This document shows positions 44,616 through 52,486 of a stretch of 52,486 bases of DNA, one piece after another (positions within the stretch are counted from its first letter, which is position 1; every line of letters starts with the position of its first letter). The position numbers were made by a program, and so were the translations under genes. The DNA comes from Chromatiales bacterium (GTDB lineage Bacteria; Pseudomonadota; Gammaproteobacteria; Thiohalomonadales; Thiohalomonadaceae), in assembly GCA_003251535.1 (NCBI GenBank), contig QKFD01000106.1:1-52486 (forward strand), read 5' to 3'. Under the pieces are notes generated by a model. That model did not search any database. It saw only the letters and a program-made list of their open reading frames with translations, and was not told where the DNA came from.

Positions 44616-46286
44616 ATGAGCGAAAGCTTTGCACAACTCCTCGAGGAGAGCTTCGGCAAAACCGAGATGCGTCCCGGTTCCATCGTCAAGGGTCTGGTCG
44701 TTGAGATCGGCCCCGAGATGGTGGTGGTTAACGCCGGTCTCAAGTCCGAGGGCATGATCCCGGTCGACCAGTTCATCAACGAGCGTGGTGAGCTGGAGGT
44801 TCAGGTCGGCGATGAGGTCGATGTCGCCCTGGAGATGGTTGAAGATGGCTTTGGTGCCACCCGCCTCTCCCGCGAAAAGGCCAAGCGTGCTGAGTCCTGG
44901 ACCCGCCTGGAGAAGGCGTTCGATAACGGTGCCACCGTCACCGGTCGGATCATTGACAAGGTCAAGGGCGGTTTCACTGTCGAGCTTCAGGACATCCGCG
45001 CCTTCCTGCCTGGTTCCCTGGTGGATGTGCGTCCGGTCCGCGACCCCTCCTACCTGGAAGGCAAAGACCTCGAGTTCAAGCTCATCAAGCTGGATCGCAA
45101 GCGCAACAACGTCGTCGTCTCCCGCCGCGCGGTGGTGGAGGCGGAGTCGAGCGAAGAGCGCGAAGCGCTGCTCGACAGCCTGCAAGAGGGCCAGGTGGTC
45201 AAGGGTATCGTCAAGAACCTCACTGACTACGGCGCCTTCGTTGATCTGGGCGGCATCGATGGCCTGCTGCACATCACCGACATGGCTTGGAAGCGGGTGA
45301 AGCACCCCTCCGAAGTGGTCGCTGTGGGCGATGAGATCCAGGTCAAGGTGCTCAAGTTTGATCGGGAGCGCTCCCGTGTCTCTCTCGGCCTCAAGCAGCT
45401 GGGTGCCGATCCTTGGGAAGATATCACCCGTCGTTACCCCGAGGGGACCCGCCTGTTTGGCAAGGTCACCAACCTCACCGATTACGGCTGCTTCGTCGAG
45501 ATCGAAGAGGGGGTCGAGGGTCTGGTTCACGTCTCCGAGATGGATTGGACCAACAAGAACATCCACCCCTCCAAAGTGGTTCAGGTGGGGGACGAGGTGG
45601 AGGTCATGGTGCTCGACATCGACGAAGAGCGCCGTCGTATCTCCCTCGGCATGAAGCAGTGCCAGCCCAATCCGTGGGAAGAGTTTGCGGCTACCCACAA
45701 CAAGGGCGACCGGGTTGAGGGCAAGATCAAGTCCATTACCGACTTCGGCATCTTCATCGGTCTCGATGGGGGTATCGATGGCCTGGTGCACCTCTCCGAT
45801 ATCTCCTGGAACAGCCCGGGTGAAGAGGTGGTGCGGGACTTCAAGAAGGGCGATGAGGTGGCGGCTGTCATCCTCGCAATCGACCCTGAGCGTGAGCGCA
45901 TCTCCCTCGGCATCAAGCAGTTGGGTCAGGATCCGGTGGCCGGCTACATCGCTGAGAACAAGCGCGGTAGCATCGTGCGGGGCGTGGTGAAGGAGGTGGA
46001 TGCCAAGGGGGCCATCGTGCTGCTGAACGATGGTGTCGAAGGCTACCTGCGCGCCTCCGAGCTGGCCCGGGATCGGGTTGAAGACGCCCGCACGCTCCTC
46101 AAGGCGGGTGAGGAGATCGAGGCCAAGTTCATCGGCTTTGATCGCAAGAACCACGTGATCAATCTCTCTATCAAGGCTAAGGACTCCGACGAGGAGGCCG
46201 AAGCGATGCAGGATTACGCCCGTTCCGCGCCGATGAATCCGACGCTGGGCGACCTCATCAAAGAGCAGATGGAGAAGAACGACTAA
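44616..46286 (+). CDS. rpsA: 30S ribosomal protein S1
   Basis: A 556-residue S1 with six S1-type OB repeats, one less residue than in E. coli. It starts [37 protein letters not shown] near residue 208 and [23 protein letters not shown] near 380 are the central repeats. S1 helps the ribosome bind and unfold mRNA. The leader after the cmk stop is 91 nt with an upstream hairpin; in E. coli S1 represses its own translation through its leader. The ATG at 44616 has AAGGA about 11 bases upstream. Confidence 0.98.
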   Translation: MSESFAQLLEESFGKTEMRPGSIVKGLVVEIGPEMVVVNAGLKSEGMIPVDQFINERGELEVQVGDEVDVALEMVEDGFGATRLSREKAKRAESWTRLEKAFDNGATVTGRIIDKVKGGFTVELQDIRAFLPGSLVDVRPVRDPSYLEGKDLEFKLIKLDRKRNNVVVSRRAVVEAESSEEREALLDSLQEGQVVKGIVKNLTDYGAFVDLGGIDGLLHITDMAWKRVKHPSEVVAVGDEIQVKVLKFDRERSRVSLGLKQLGADPWEDITRRYPEGTRLFGKVTNLTDYGCFVEIEEGVEGLVHVSEMDWTNKNIHPSKVVQVGDEVEVMVLDIDEERRRISLGMKQCQPNPWEEFAATHNKGDRVEGKIKSITDFGIFIGLDGGIDGLVHLSDISWNSPGEEVVRDFKKGDEVAAVILAIDPERERISLGIKQLGQDPVAGYIAENKRGSIVRGVVKEVDAKGAIVLLNDGVEGYLRASELARDRVEDARTLLKAGEEIEAKFIGFDRKNHVINLSIKAKDSDEEAEAMQDYARSAPMNPTLGDLIKEQMEKND

Positions 46287-46298
46287 ATCGTCGCCTCT

Positions 46299-46330
46299 GA
46301 CGGGAGGGGGGATCCCCCTTCCCGTCTCTT
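46299..46330 (+). terminator. Rho-independent terminator after rpsA
   Basis: A 12-bp stem: GACGGGA (46299-46305) pairs with TCCCGTC (46320-46326) and GGGGG with CCCCC, with one bulged T and a GAT loop. TCTTT follows. It lies 12 bp after the rpsA stop and before ihfB. Confidence 0.6.
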
Positions 46331-46343
46331 TGTGGATACAGAT

Positions 46344-46649
46344 ATGACCAAATCGGAGCTGATCGAAATCCTCGCCCGCAAGCAGTCACAGCTGGCCTAT
46401 AAAGATGTCGAGCTGGCGGTGAAAACCATGCTTGAACATATGGCGCAGACCCTGGCGACGGGGGAGAGGATCGAGATCCGTAGCTTCGGTAGCTTTAGTC
46501 TCCACTTTCGTCCCCCCCGCACTGGGCGCAATCCCAAGACTGGGGAGGCCGTGGCCCTGGAGTCTAAGTTTGTTCCCCACTTCAAACCGGGTAAGGAGCT
46601 GCGGGAGCGGGTGAACGCTAACGCCGACATCCCCATCAAACCGGATTGA
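46344..46649 (+). CDS. ihfB: Integration host factor subunit beta
   Basis: A 101-residue DNA-bending protein. It starts [17 protein letters not shown] and carries [17 protein letters not shown] and the arm [14 protein letters not shown] with the intercalating Pro. It closely follows E. coli IhfB. It pairs with IhfA to bend DNA at promoters, including sigma-54 ones such as the nifB promoter in this window. The ATG at 46344 is preferred over a GTG 12 bases upstream on similarity. Confidence 0.97.
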   Translation: MTKSELIEILARKQSQLAYKDVELAVKTMLEHMAQTLATGERIEIRSFGSFSLHFRPPRTGRNPKTGEAVALESKFVPHFKPGKELRERVNANADIPIKPD

Positions 46650-46968
46650 GTGGCCTCGCCGAGGAACGGATTTTACGAGGGGGCTGTGGTGGTAGGCTAT
46701 CGCCCCTATTGTGCAAAGGTTTTGGCGCAGGTATCCGGGATAGTGGCTGACCTCGTTTCAGCCTCGCGCCGCTGTCGCTCCTTAGTGCCACGCTACCCCC
46801 TCTCCCTTTCATACCCTTCCAGATCATTAGGCGCTATTACAGTGCCTGCACGCCGGATCCCTCCGGGGGCGGATGCCCTCCCAAGGCGGACCCAACGAGG
46901 TTCGAGGCGCTCGGCGGTTTTGTGTAACATGCCCGCTCCATAATCGATCGTTCCTAAAGGCCCTGCCA
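46650..46968. other. 319-bp intergenic region between ihfB and lapA
   Basis: No convincing gene. A GTG frame at 46650-46943 has no family signature and an erratic composition. Near the end, TAACAT (46925-46930) with TTCGAG (46901-46906) is a weak sigma-70 candidate for lapA. Several GC-rich short inverted segments occur, but none has a U run. Confidence 0.5.
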
Positions 46969-47262
46969 ATGAAGAAGCTGCTGACCTTCCTTGCCCTGCT
47001 TCCAGTCTTTGCGCTTGGCCTGTTACTGGCGAGCCTCAACGTCGAACCGGTGCAGGTGCATTACTACATAGGCAATAGCGAACTCCCCCTTGCCGTCGTT
47101 GCCGGCGGGGCTCTGGCGATCGGGGTTGCTGTTGGGGTCTTGGCTAGTGTCGCCCTACTGCTCGGCCAAAAGCGGGAGACCGCACGTCTGCGGCGCCGTT
47201 TTGAACTGTGTGAGCAGGAGATCCGTAATCTGCGGCAGATCCCTATTCAGGACAAGCATTGA
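46969..47262 (+). CDS. lapA: Lipopolysaccharide assembly protein LapA
   Basis: A 97-residue inner-membrane protein with two helices (about 4-22 and 42-64) and a charged cytoplasmic C-terminal coil (about 66-92). VPVQVHYYIGNSELP-like spacing between the helices fits the LapA/DUF1049 family (here NVEPVQVHYYIGNSELP). LapA works with LapB and the protease FtsH to control LpxC and hence LPS amount. AAAGG precedes the ATG at 46969. It is 22 bp from lapB. Confidence 0.9.
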   Translation: MKKLLTFLALLPVFALGLLLASLNVEPVQVHYYIGNSELPLAVVAGGALAIGVAVGVLASVALLLGQKRETARLRRRFELCEQEIRNLRQIPIQDKH

Positions 47263-47284
47263 GCCCTAAGCGGCCACCCTCCTG

Positions 47285-48451
47285 ATGGTATTCGACCCCC
47301 TTCAGCTGCTGTTCCTGCTCCTGCCGGTAGCGGCTTGGACGGGTTATCGCTTAGGTCGGCGGGGTAGTGCCGGCGCCTATTCCGATCTCTCTCCGGACTA
47401 CTATCGCGGTCTGAACTATCTCCTCAATGAGCAGCCCGACAAGGCCATTGAGGTGTTCGTGCGCATGATGGAGCTGGATAGCGAGACGGTAGAGACCCAT
47501 TTTGCGCTAGGTAATCTGTTTCGCCGTCGTGGCGAAGTGGATCGCGCTATCCGTATCCATCAGAACCTCATTGCCCGCCCCACCCTCACCCCTACCCACC
47601 GCGAGCAGGCGCTATTTGAGCTGGGTATCGACTACATGCGCGCCGGCTTACTGGATAGGGCAGAGAACCTCTTTCTCGAACTGATCAACGACACCGCCTA
47701 TAGTCGCCAGGCGCTGCGCCAGCTCCTCGATGTCTACCAGCGGGAGCGCGATTGGCAGAAGGCGATCCAGACAGCGCAGCGGCTCGCCAGCCTGAAAGAG
47801 GAGCGCTTGGCGGCCGAGATTGCCCAGTTTCACTGTGAGCTGGCAGAGGCGGAGCTGGATCTTGATAATCCGGTGGCGGCAGTCAAACCGCTGCGCCAGG
47901 CCTTGGCAGAGGACTCCCGTTGTGTGCGGGCCAGCCTATTGGAGGCGCGCATGGAGCTGGCCCAAGGCTCGCCGCGGGCGGCGGTGCGGGCCTTGAAGCG
48001 TGTGGCCACCCAGGACCCCGATTATCTGCCAGAGGCGCTGGAGCCGTTGCGCCAAGCCTACGATGCCCTAGGTCGGCAGGATGAGTACCTGGAGTATCTG
48101 GCCCAACTCATGAACGGTCATGATGGTATCTCGGTGGTCCTGGCCTATGCCGAACTGCTACGGGCAAGTCGGGGAGATGGCGAGGCCATTGCGGTCATCA
48201 CCGAATATCTCCAGCAGCGCCCATCGGTGCGCGGCCTGGAGCGACTCATCGAGCTGAAGCTCCGTCTGACCGGCGAGGAGCTGCGGGGTGACCTGGAGGT
48301 GCTGCGGGAGCTGACCGATCGGCTGCTGCGGGATAAGCCTGTCTATAAGTGCGAGCGGTGCGGATTTACCGCCAAGAGCCTGCACTGGCAGTGCCCCACC
48401 TGTCGTCACTGGAATAGCATCAAGCCGATCCACGGTGTGGAGGGGGAGTAG
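47285..48451 (+). CDS. lapB: Lipopolysaccharide assembly protein LapB
   Basis: A 388-residue protein with one N-terminal helix (about 5-20), nine or so TPR repeats (about 35-340) and a C-terminal rubredoxin-like metal knob (Cys356, 359, 370, 373). Length is almost exactly E. coli LapB (389). It brings LpxC to FtsH for degradation and links LPS synthesis to transport. It follows lapA directly, as in other gammaproteobacteria, and precedes pyrF. Confidence 0.96.
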   Translation: MVFDPLQLLFLLLPVAAWTGYRLGRRGSAGAYSDLSPDYYRGLNYLLNEQPDKAIEVFVRMMELDSETVETHFALGNLFRRRGEVDRAIRIHQNLIARPTLTPTHREQALFELGIDYMRAGLLDRAENLFLELINDTAYSRQALRQLLDVYQRERDWQKAIQTAQRLASLKEERLAAEIAQFHCELAEAELDLDNPVAAVKPLRQALAEDSRCVRASLLEARMELAQGSPRAAVRALKRVATQDPDYLPEALEPLRQAYDALGRQDEYLEYLAQLMNGHDGISVVLAYAELLRASRGDGEAIAVITEYLQQRPSVRGLERLIELKLRLTGEELRGDLEVLRELTDRLLRDKPVYKCERCGFTAKSLHWQCPTCRHWNSIKPIHGVEGE

Positions 48452-48514
48452 GGGACGATATCCTCTCTGCTCTGACTCTGCCGCCTTTTTTGATTGCCCC
48501 ATCTGGAGATAACC

Positions 48515-49234
48515 ATGGCCGATCCGCGCATCCTCATCGCCCTCGATTACAGTGAACCTAAGGAGGCGGAGGCGTTGGTCGCACGGCTTGACCCCACCCG
48601 CTGCCGCCTCAAAGTGGGAAAAGAGCTATTCACCCGAGGGGGACCGGCCCTGGTGGAGCGGTTGCAGAGTCGGGGATATGAGATATTTTTGGACCTCAAG
48701 TTCCATGACATTCCCAATACCGTCGCCGGGGCGTGTTACGCCGCCGCCGAGCTGGGGGTGTGGATGGTCAATGTGCACGCCTTGGGCGGGCGCCGCATGA
48801 TGGAGGCGGCGCGGGATGGGGTCGATCGAGTCTCCCGTCCCCCCCTGCTCATCGGCGTCACCATCTTGACCAGCATGGGGCCGGAGGATCTGGCCGAGGT
48901 GGGGTTGGATCCGGCTCCCGGCCTACTGGTCGAGCGGTTGGCCACCCTGGCCTCCCGCAGCGGCCTCGATGGTGTGGTCTGCTCGCCGCGGGAGACGGAG
49001 ATGCTGCGGGGGGTACTTGGGGGGGGCTTTAAGCTGGTCACCCCCGGGATCCGTCCCGCCGGTTCAACCGCTGGGGATCAGGTGCGCATCACCACGCCCG
49101 CCGATGCCGTGCGCATGGGGAGTGACTTCTTAGTGATTGGCCGCCCCATCACTGCCGCCCCAGATCCCCTGGCGGCCCTGGCAGCCATCGAGCAGGAGAT
49201 GGCGCAGACCGCCAACACCCAGCCGCAGCCCTGA
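48515..49234 (+). CDS. pyrF: Orotidine 5'-phosphate decarboxylase PyrF
   Basis: A 239-residue decarboxylase making UMP, last step of pyrimidine synthesis. LIALDYSE near residue 7, the catalytic [13 protein letters not shown] (Lys and the Asp pair, about 60-72) and the phosphate loop [12 protein letters not shown] near 210 are clear. TGGAGATAACC lies before the ATG at 48515. The lapA-lapB-pyrF order is conserved in gammaproteobacteria. Confidence 0.96.
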   Translation: MADPRILIALDYSEPKEAEALVARLDPTRCRLKVGKELFTRGGPALVERLQSRGYEIFLDLKFHDIPNTVAGACYAAAELGVWMVNVHALGGRRMMEAARDGVDRVSRPPLLIGVTILTSMGPEDLAEVGLDPAPGLLVERLATLASRSGLDGVVCSPRETEMLRGVLGGGFKLVTPGIRPAGSTAGDQVRITTPADAVRMGSDFLVIGRPITAAPDPLAALAAIEQEMAQTANTQPQP

Positions 49235-49250
49235 ACACCCCACCCCCTGT

Positions 49251-49308
49251 CGGCCAGCCATCCGCTGGCCGGGGGGCCCGCCTCTATCCCACCCGCCCGA
49301 GGCGGGTG
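49251..49308 (+). terminator. Two tandem hairpins after pyrF
   Basis: CGGCCAGC-CATCC-GCTGGCCG (49251-49271) and CACCCGCC-CGA-GGCGGGTG (49290-49308), both with perfect 8-bp stems. The second is flanked by repeats of TCTATCCCA. Neither has a long U run; together they probably end the lapA-lapB-pyrF transcript. Confidence 0.45.
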
Positions 49309-49448
49309 TCTCTATCCCATCCCCCCATCGGTTAACGCCCCCGCCGCGCAATCGTGACTTGACGTGCCCGCCGCCGAATCGTAATGTTCGTTTCGGCACA
49401 TGAGTGCCATGCAATATGAAATGGAAACTCAAAAAAGGAGAGGTGGCT

Positions 49449-49715
49449 ATGTCACTACGTAAACTGTTTTTCGCTCTGGTTATGCTCTTTGGAATGGGGG
49501 CGGTTCAGGCCGCGCCGGTTGATATCAACAGCGCTGATCCGGCAACACTGGAGACCTTGGTGGGGATTGGTCCAAAGCTGGCGCAGGCCATCATCGACTA
49601 CCGCACCGCCAACGGTCCATTCAACTCTGTGGATGAGTTGGCGCAGGTGCCTGGCATTGGCCTCAAGTTCATCGAGCGCAATCGGGAGAGCATCGTAGTC
49701 AATAGCGGGCAGTAG
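49449..49715 (+). CDS. Secreted ComEA-like helix-hairpin-helix protein
   Basis: An 88-residue protein with a Sec signal peptide (about 1-22, cleavage after VQAA or VQA). A ComEA-type DNA-binding double helix-hairpin-helix follows: VDINSADPATLETLVGIGP and FNSVDELAQVPGIG. ComEA proteins bind DNA in the periplasm during natural transformation. The start at 49449 is fixed by AGGAGAGG just upstream. TTGACG (49359-49364) with TAATGT 17 bp later is a weak promoter candidate. No other competence gene is nearby. Confidence 0.9.
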   Translation: MSLRKLFFALVMLFGMGAVQAAPVDINSADPATLETLVGIGPKLAQAIIDYRTANGPFNSVDELAQVPGIGLKFIERNRESIVVNSGQ

Positions 49716-49728
49716 TTGCCCTATCGCC

Positions 49729-49758
49729 TACGCGGTCCAGATGGAGCTGGACCGCGTA
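49729..49758 (+). terminator. 12-bp hairpin after the ComEA-like gene
   Basis: TACGCGGTCCAG-ATGGAG-CTGGACCGCGTA, a perfect 12-bp stem with a 6-nt loop, 13 bp after the stop. There is no U run, but the stem is strong and well placed to end the transcript. Confidence 0.5.
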
Positions 49759-49784
49759 CATCGCCAGCAAGGGATGGGATGGCC

Positions 49785-49790
49785 TATAAT
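49785..49790 (+). promoter_or_regulatory. -10 box upstream of ugd
   Basis: A perfect TATAAT, with no convincing -35. It would give a leader of about 185 nt before the ugd ATG. The stretch in between holds no recognised structure. Confidence 0.4.
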
Positions 49791-49981
49791 TCTGCCGCCT
49801 CGGGTGGAGGCGGTTGCCCTCCGGTCAGTGTGAGATTGCCATCCAATTTTGGGGATACGCAGATCCCGCCATCCCATCAGGCAGTAGCGGGTCAGGGCAG
49901 TTTCTCTGGCCTGTTCACGCCGATGTAAATCACGGCGGCTATCCTGCTCGGCTTTGTCCCCGCCAATCGAAGGAATCCCCC

Positions 49982-51331
49982 ATGCATGTCACCGTCTTCG
50001 GGTCCGGATATGTCGGTCTGGTCACGGGTGCCTGTTTCGCCGAGGTCGGCAACCATGTTCTCTGCGTCGATGTGGACGAGGAGAAGGTGGCCAATCTGAA
50101 ACAGGGCATCATCCCCATCTATGAGCCGGGTCTAAAGGCCCTGATCGATCGTGCCCTCTCCCTGGGTTACATCGATTTCACCACCGATATGGAGCGGGCG
50201 GTGGCCCATGCCGAGGTGCAGTTTGTCGCCGTCGGGACGCCACCGGATGAGGATGGCTCCGCCGATCTGCGCTATGTGCTGGAGGTGGCGCGCACCATCG
50301 GTCGCTATATGCAGGGGCCGAAGGTGGTGGTGGATAAATCAACAGTCCCTGTGGGGACGGCGGATCGGGTCGCTGAAACCATCCGTACTACCCTGGAGCA
50401 GCGGGGTTTGGCGCTGGATGTGCATGTGGTCTCCAACCCCGAGTTTCTCAAGGAAGGGGCGGCCATTGATGACTTTATGAAGCCTGATCGCATCGTCGTC
50501 GGTACCGAGAGCGAGTACGCGGCGCGGCGTATGCGAGAACTTTATGCACCCTTCAATCGGAATCATGAGAAGCTCATCCTAATGGATGTGCGTTCAGCTG
50601 AACTGACCAAATACGCCGCCAACGCGATGCTGGCCACCAAGATCAGCTTCATGAACGAGATAGCCAATCTCGCGGAGCGGCTGGGGGCGGATATTGAGCA
50701 GGTGCGGCGCGGAATTGGTTCGGACCCGCGCATTGGTTACCACTTCATCTATCCAGGCTGTGGCTATGGGGGCTCCTGCTTCCCTAAAGATGTCAAAGCC
50801 CTGGAGCGCACCTCCCGGGAGGCGGCCTACGACAGTGAGCTGTTGCGGGCGGTGGAGGCGGTCAACGAGCGCCAGAAGCGGGTGTTGTTCGAGAAGATTA
50901 CCCGCCACTTTGGCGCTGATCTGCGGGGGCGGGTATTTGGCTTATGGGGTTTGGCCTTCAAACCCAATACCGACGACATGCGCGAAGCGCCGAGCCGGGT
51001 CTTGATGGAGGCACTGTGGGCCGCTGGCGCCAGCCTGCGCGCCTACGACCCAGAGGCGCAGTGTGAGGCACAACGGATCTACGGTGAGCGCGCCGATCTG
51101 CTGCTTTGTGATACACCGGAGCAGGCCTACCAAGGGGCCGATGCCCTGGTGGTCGTCACCGAGTGGAAGATGTTCCGCAGCCCCGACTTTAGCCGCATGA
51201 AACAGCAGTTGAAGCAGCCTGTGGTTTTTGACGGCCGTAACCTGTACGACCCCCGGCAGCTTGCCGAATTGGGGATTACCCACTATGCCATCGGGCGGGG
51301 CAATGCGATGCCGCCCACTTCATCGAAATGA
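49982..51331 (+). CDS. ugd: UDP-glucose 6-dehydrogenase
   Basis: A 449-residue dehydrogenase making UDP-glucuronate. The NAD fold motif is [19 protein letters not shown] (about 5-23). The thioester-forming Cys is at 266 in [12 protein letters not shown], and FAFKPNTDD-like [16 protein letters not shown] near 330 binds UDP. AAGGAA lies before the ATG. An upstream open frame of 56 codons has no domain and is not used. It is paired with galU, which makes its substrate. Confidence 0.95.
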   Translation: MHVTVFGSGYVGLVTGACFAEVGNHVLCVDVDEEKVANLKQGIIPIYEPGLKALIDRALSLGYIDFTTDMERAVAHAEVQFVAVGTPPDEDGSADLRYVLEVARTIGRYMQGPKVVVDKSTVPVGTADRVAETIRTTLEQRGLALDVHVVSNPEFLKEGAAIDDFMKPDRIVVGTESEYAARRMRELYAPFNRNHEKLILMDVRSAELTKYAANAMLATKISFMNEIANLAERLGADIEQVRRGIGSDPRIGYHFIYPGCGYGGSCFPKDVKALERTSREAAYDSELLRAVEAVNERQKRVLFEKITRHFGADLRGRVFGLWGLAFKPNTDDMREAPSRVLMEALWAAGASLRAYDPEAQCEAQRIYGERADLLLCDTPEQAYQGADALVVVTEWKMFRSPDFSRMKQQLKQPVVFDGRNLYDPRQLAELGITHYAIGRGNAMPPTSSK

Positions 51332-51344
51332 CCTTGAGGACCAG

Positions 51345-52223
51345 ATGAGCAAACTTCGTGTCAAGACCGCCGTGTTCCCCGTTGCCGGTATGGGCACCCG
51401 CTTTCTCCCGGCGACTAAGGCCAATCCTAAGGAGATGCTGCCTATCGTCGATAAGCCGCTCATTCAGTATGCAGTTGAAGAGGCGGTGGAGGCGGGGATC
51501 GATAAGCTGGTGTTTGTCACCAGTAGTGCGAAGCGTGCCATCGAAGACCATTTCGACAAGAACTATGAGTTGGAGAGTGAGCTGGCCAAGCGCGGCAAGG
51601 GCGAGCTACTACAGCTGGTGAAGCAGGTGTTGCCGAAGGGGGTCTCCGCCATCTATGTGCGTCAGCCGGAGGCGCTGGGCCTCGGCCACGCCGTGCTGTG
51701 TGCCAGGCCAGTGGTGGAGGATGAGCCGTTTGCCGTTATCTTGGCCGATGACCTCATCTACAACGGCGAGCATGGCGCTCTGAAGCAGATGGCAGAGGTG
51801 TTTGCCGACCGCCAATGCAGCCTGCTGGGGGTGGAGGAGGTGCCGCCGGAGGACACCAGCAAGTACGGCATCGTCAAGACGGAGGGGGGGAGCGGCCAGC
51901 TCACCTCCGTGGTCAGCATCGTTGAGAAGCCGAACCCGGTGGATGCCCCCTCTAACCTGGGGGTGGTGGGGCGTTACATCTTGACCCCCCGCATCTTTGA
52001 GCTGCTGGCGCAGGTGGGGATCGGTTCCGGTGGGGAGATCCAGTTGACCGACGGCATCGCCCACCTGTTGGAGGATGAGTGCGTCCTGGCCTATCGCTTC
52101 GAGGGGACCCGTTACGACTGCGGTAGCAAATTGGGTTATCTACAGGCGACGGTGCAGTATGCCCTGCGCCATCCAGAGCTGGCCAAGGGCTTCCAGGCCT
52201 ATCTTGACCAGATCCATCGCTAA
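51345..52223 (+). CDS. galU: UTP-glucose-1-phosphate uridylyltransferase GalU
   Basis: A 292-residue enzyme that makes UDP-glucose from UTP and glucose 1-phosphate. It begins [19 protein letters not shown] with the nucleotide loop and has [14 protein letters not shown] and a [12 protein letters not shown]-terminus. It starts 13 bp after ugd, with GAGGA before the ATG. Together the pair makes UDP-glucose and UDP-glucuronate for surface polysaccharide. Confidence 0.96.
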   Translation: MSKLRVKTAVFPVAGMGTRFLPATKANPKEMLPIVDKPLIQYAVEEAVEAGIDKLVFVTSSAKRAIEDHFDKNYELESELAKRGKGELLQLVKQVLPKGVSAIYVRQPEALGLGHAVLCARPVVEDEPFAVILADDLIYNGEHGALKQMAEVFADRQCSLLGVEEVPPEDTSKYGIVKTEGGSGQLTSVVSIVEKPNPVDAPSNLGVVGRYILTPRIFELLAQVGIGSGGEIQLTDGIAHLLEDECVLAYRFEGTRYDCGSKLGYLQATVQYALRHPELAKGFQAYLDQIHR

Positions 52224-52226
52224 GGG

Positions 52227-52255
52227 TTGACGCTCTAAAGGGGCCTCTGTATTAT
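52227..52255 (+). promoter_or_regulatory. Sigma-70 promoter of tRNA-Asn
   Basis: TTGACG, a 17-bp spacer and TATTAT, starting 4 bp after the galU stop. The sequence after the -10 is GC-rich, as in stringently controlled stable RNA promoters. The tRNA starts 13 bp after the -10. Confidence 0.8.
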
Positions 52256-52267
52256 TCGCGGCTCACT

Positions 52268-52343
<76 letters not shown>

Positions 52344-52454
52344 AGTTGAGGGTTTGGCTGTAGTTTTGGTGCCAAATCCGCTGGTTGAAGAGTGTGCAAG
52401 CCGGGCAGGGAAGTCGCCCACAGATAAAACAAAGCAGGCAGTAGTCCCTATTTT

Positions 52455-52486
52455 TCCCCGGTAGCTCAGTCGGTAGAGCAAGTGAC
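52455..52486 (+). tRNA. Second tRNA-Asn, cut by the window end
   Basis: Its 32 visible bases, from the acceptor 5' strand through the D arm into the anticodon stem, are identical to the start of the tRNA-Asn at 52268. The 111 bp between the two copies has no gene and may be the spacer of a joint transcript. Confidence 0.85.

Noticed and set aside
44559-46154. Long minus-strand frame opposite rpsA (531 codons)
   Set aside because: A mirror of the repeated S1 domains in GC-rich DNA; rpsA on the other strand is certain.
46650-46943. GTG frame of 97 codons right after ihfB
   Set aside because: No recognisable fold, no ribosome binding site and odd composition; treated as intergenic.

Overview
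The window is a continuous stretch of a high-GC gammaproteobacterial chromosome. The housekeeping order (ftsB-ispD-ispF-truD; gyrA-serC-serA-pheA-hisC-aroF-tyrA-aroA-cmk-rpsA-ihfB-lapA-lapB-pyrF) is gammaproteobacterial. A nif segment (nifB, ferredoxin, ArsC-like nitrogenase-associated protein, nifQ, draG) marks the organism as a diazotroph, perhaps of the Chromatiales or a relative; the exact taxon is inference. I see no insertion sequence, prophage, CRISPR array or rRNA. Coding density is very high and most genes sit in tight operons.

Layout. 30-2638: cell division (ftsB), isoprenoid precursor synthesis (ispD, ispF) and tRNA pseudouridylation (truD), in overlapping genes. 2645-11880: a nitrogen-fixation block. 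A large MHYT-PAS-GGDEF-EAL protein is divergent from nifB. nifB has a consensus sigma-54 promoter with an IHF site. It is followed by a 2[4Fe-4S] ferredoxin, a possible 39-codon coupled ORF, an ArsC-like protein, nifQ and draG. Convergent to draG is a two-gene operon (a SIR2-like protein plus an EAL-domain protein with a C-terminal sensor-like region). Its upstream region carries a sigma-54 -24/-12 element and a perfect TGT-N10-ACA NifA site, so it looks like an undescribed member of the nif regulon. 11910-24382: a type II NADH dehydrogenase, an ABC exporter trio of the YbbA/YbbP/AttH kind, a soluble histidine kinase, a DEAD-box helicase, the 23S rRNA hydroxylase RlhA, a CHAD protein and PabB. 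24364-28880: a small unknown gene and a tetR-aas-lplT lysophospholipid-repair operon with a perfect palindromic operator over the promoter. 28978-32837: MarC, a WbpM/CapD-type nucleotide-sugar dehydratase, and MtnA. 33000-46649: gyrA, then a serine/aromatic amino acid supra-operon running into cmk, rpsA and ihfB. 46969-52486: lapA-lapB-pyrF, a secreted ComEA-like helix-hairpin-helix protein, ugd and galU for UDP-sugar supply, and two tandem tRNA-Asn genes, the second cut by the window edge.

How it works together. NifB makes NifB-co for FeMo-co, the ferredoxin probably feeds it electrons, NifQ supplies molybdenum, and DraG reactivates ADP-ribosylated NifH. The two c-di-GMP enzymes flanking the block, one apparently under NifA control, suggest that nitrogen fixation and a c-di-GMP-dependent behaviour are linked in this organism. 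SerC and SerA make serine. AroF, AroA, PheA, TyrA and HisC cover parts of aromatic and histidine synthesis. WbpM, Ugd and GalU supply sugar nucleotides for surface polysaccharide.
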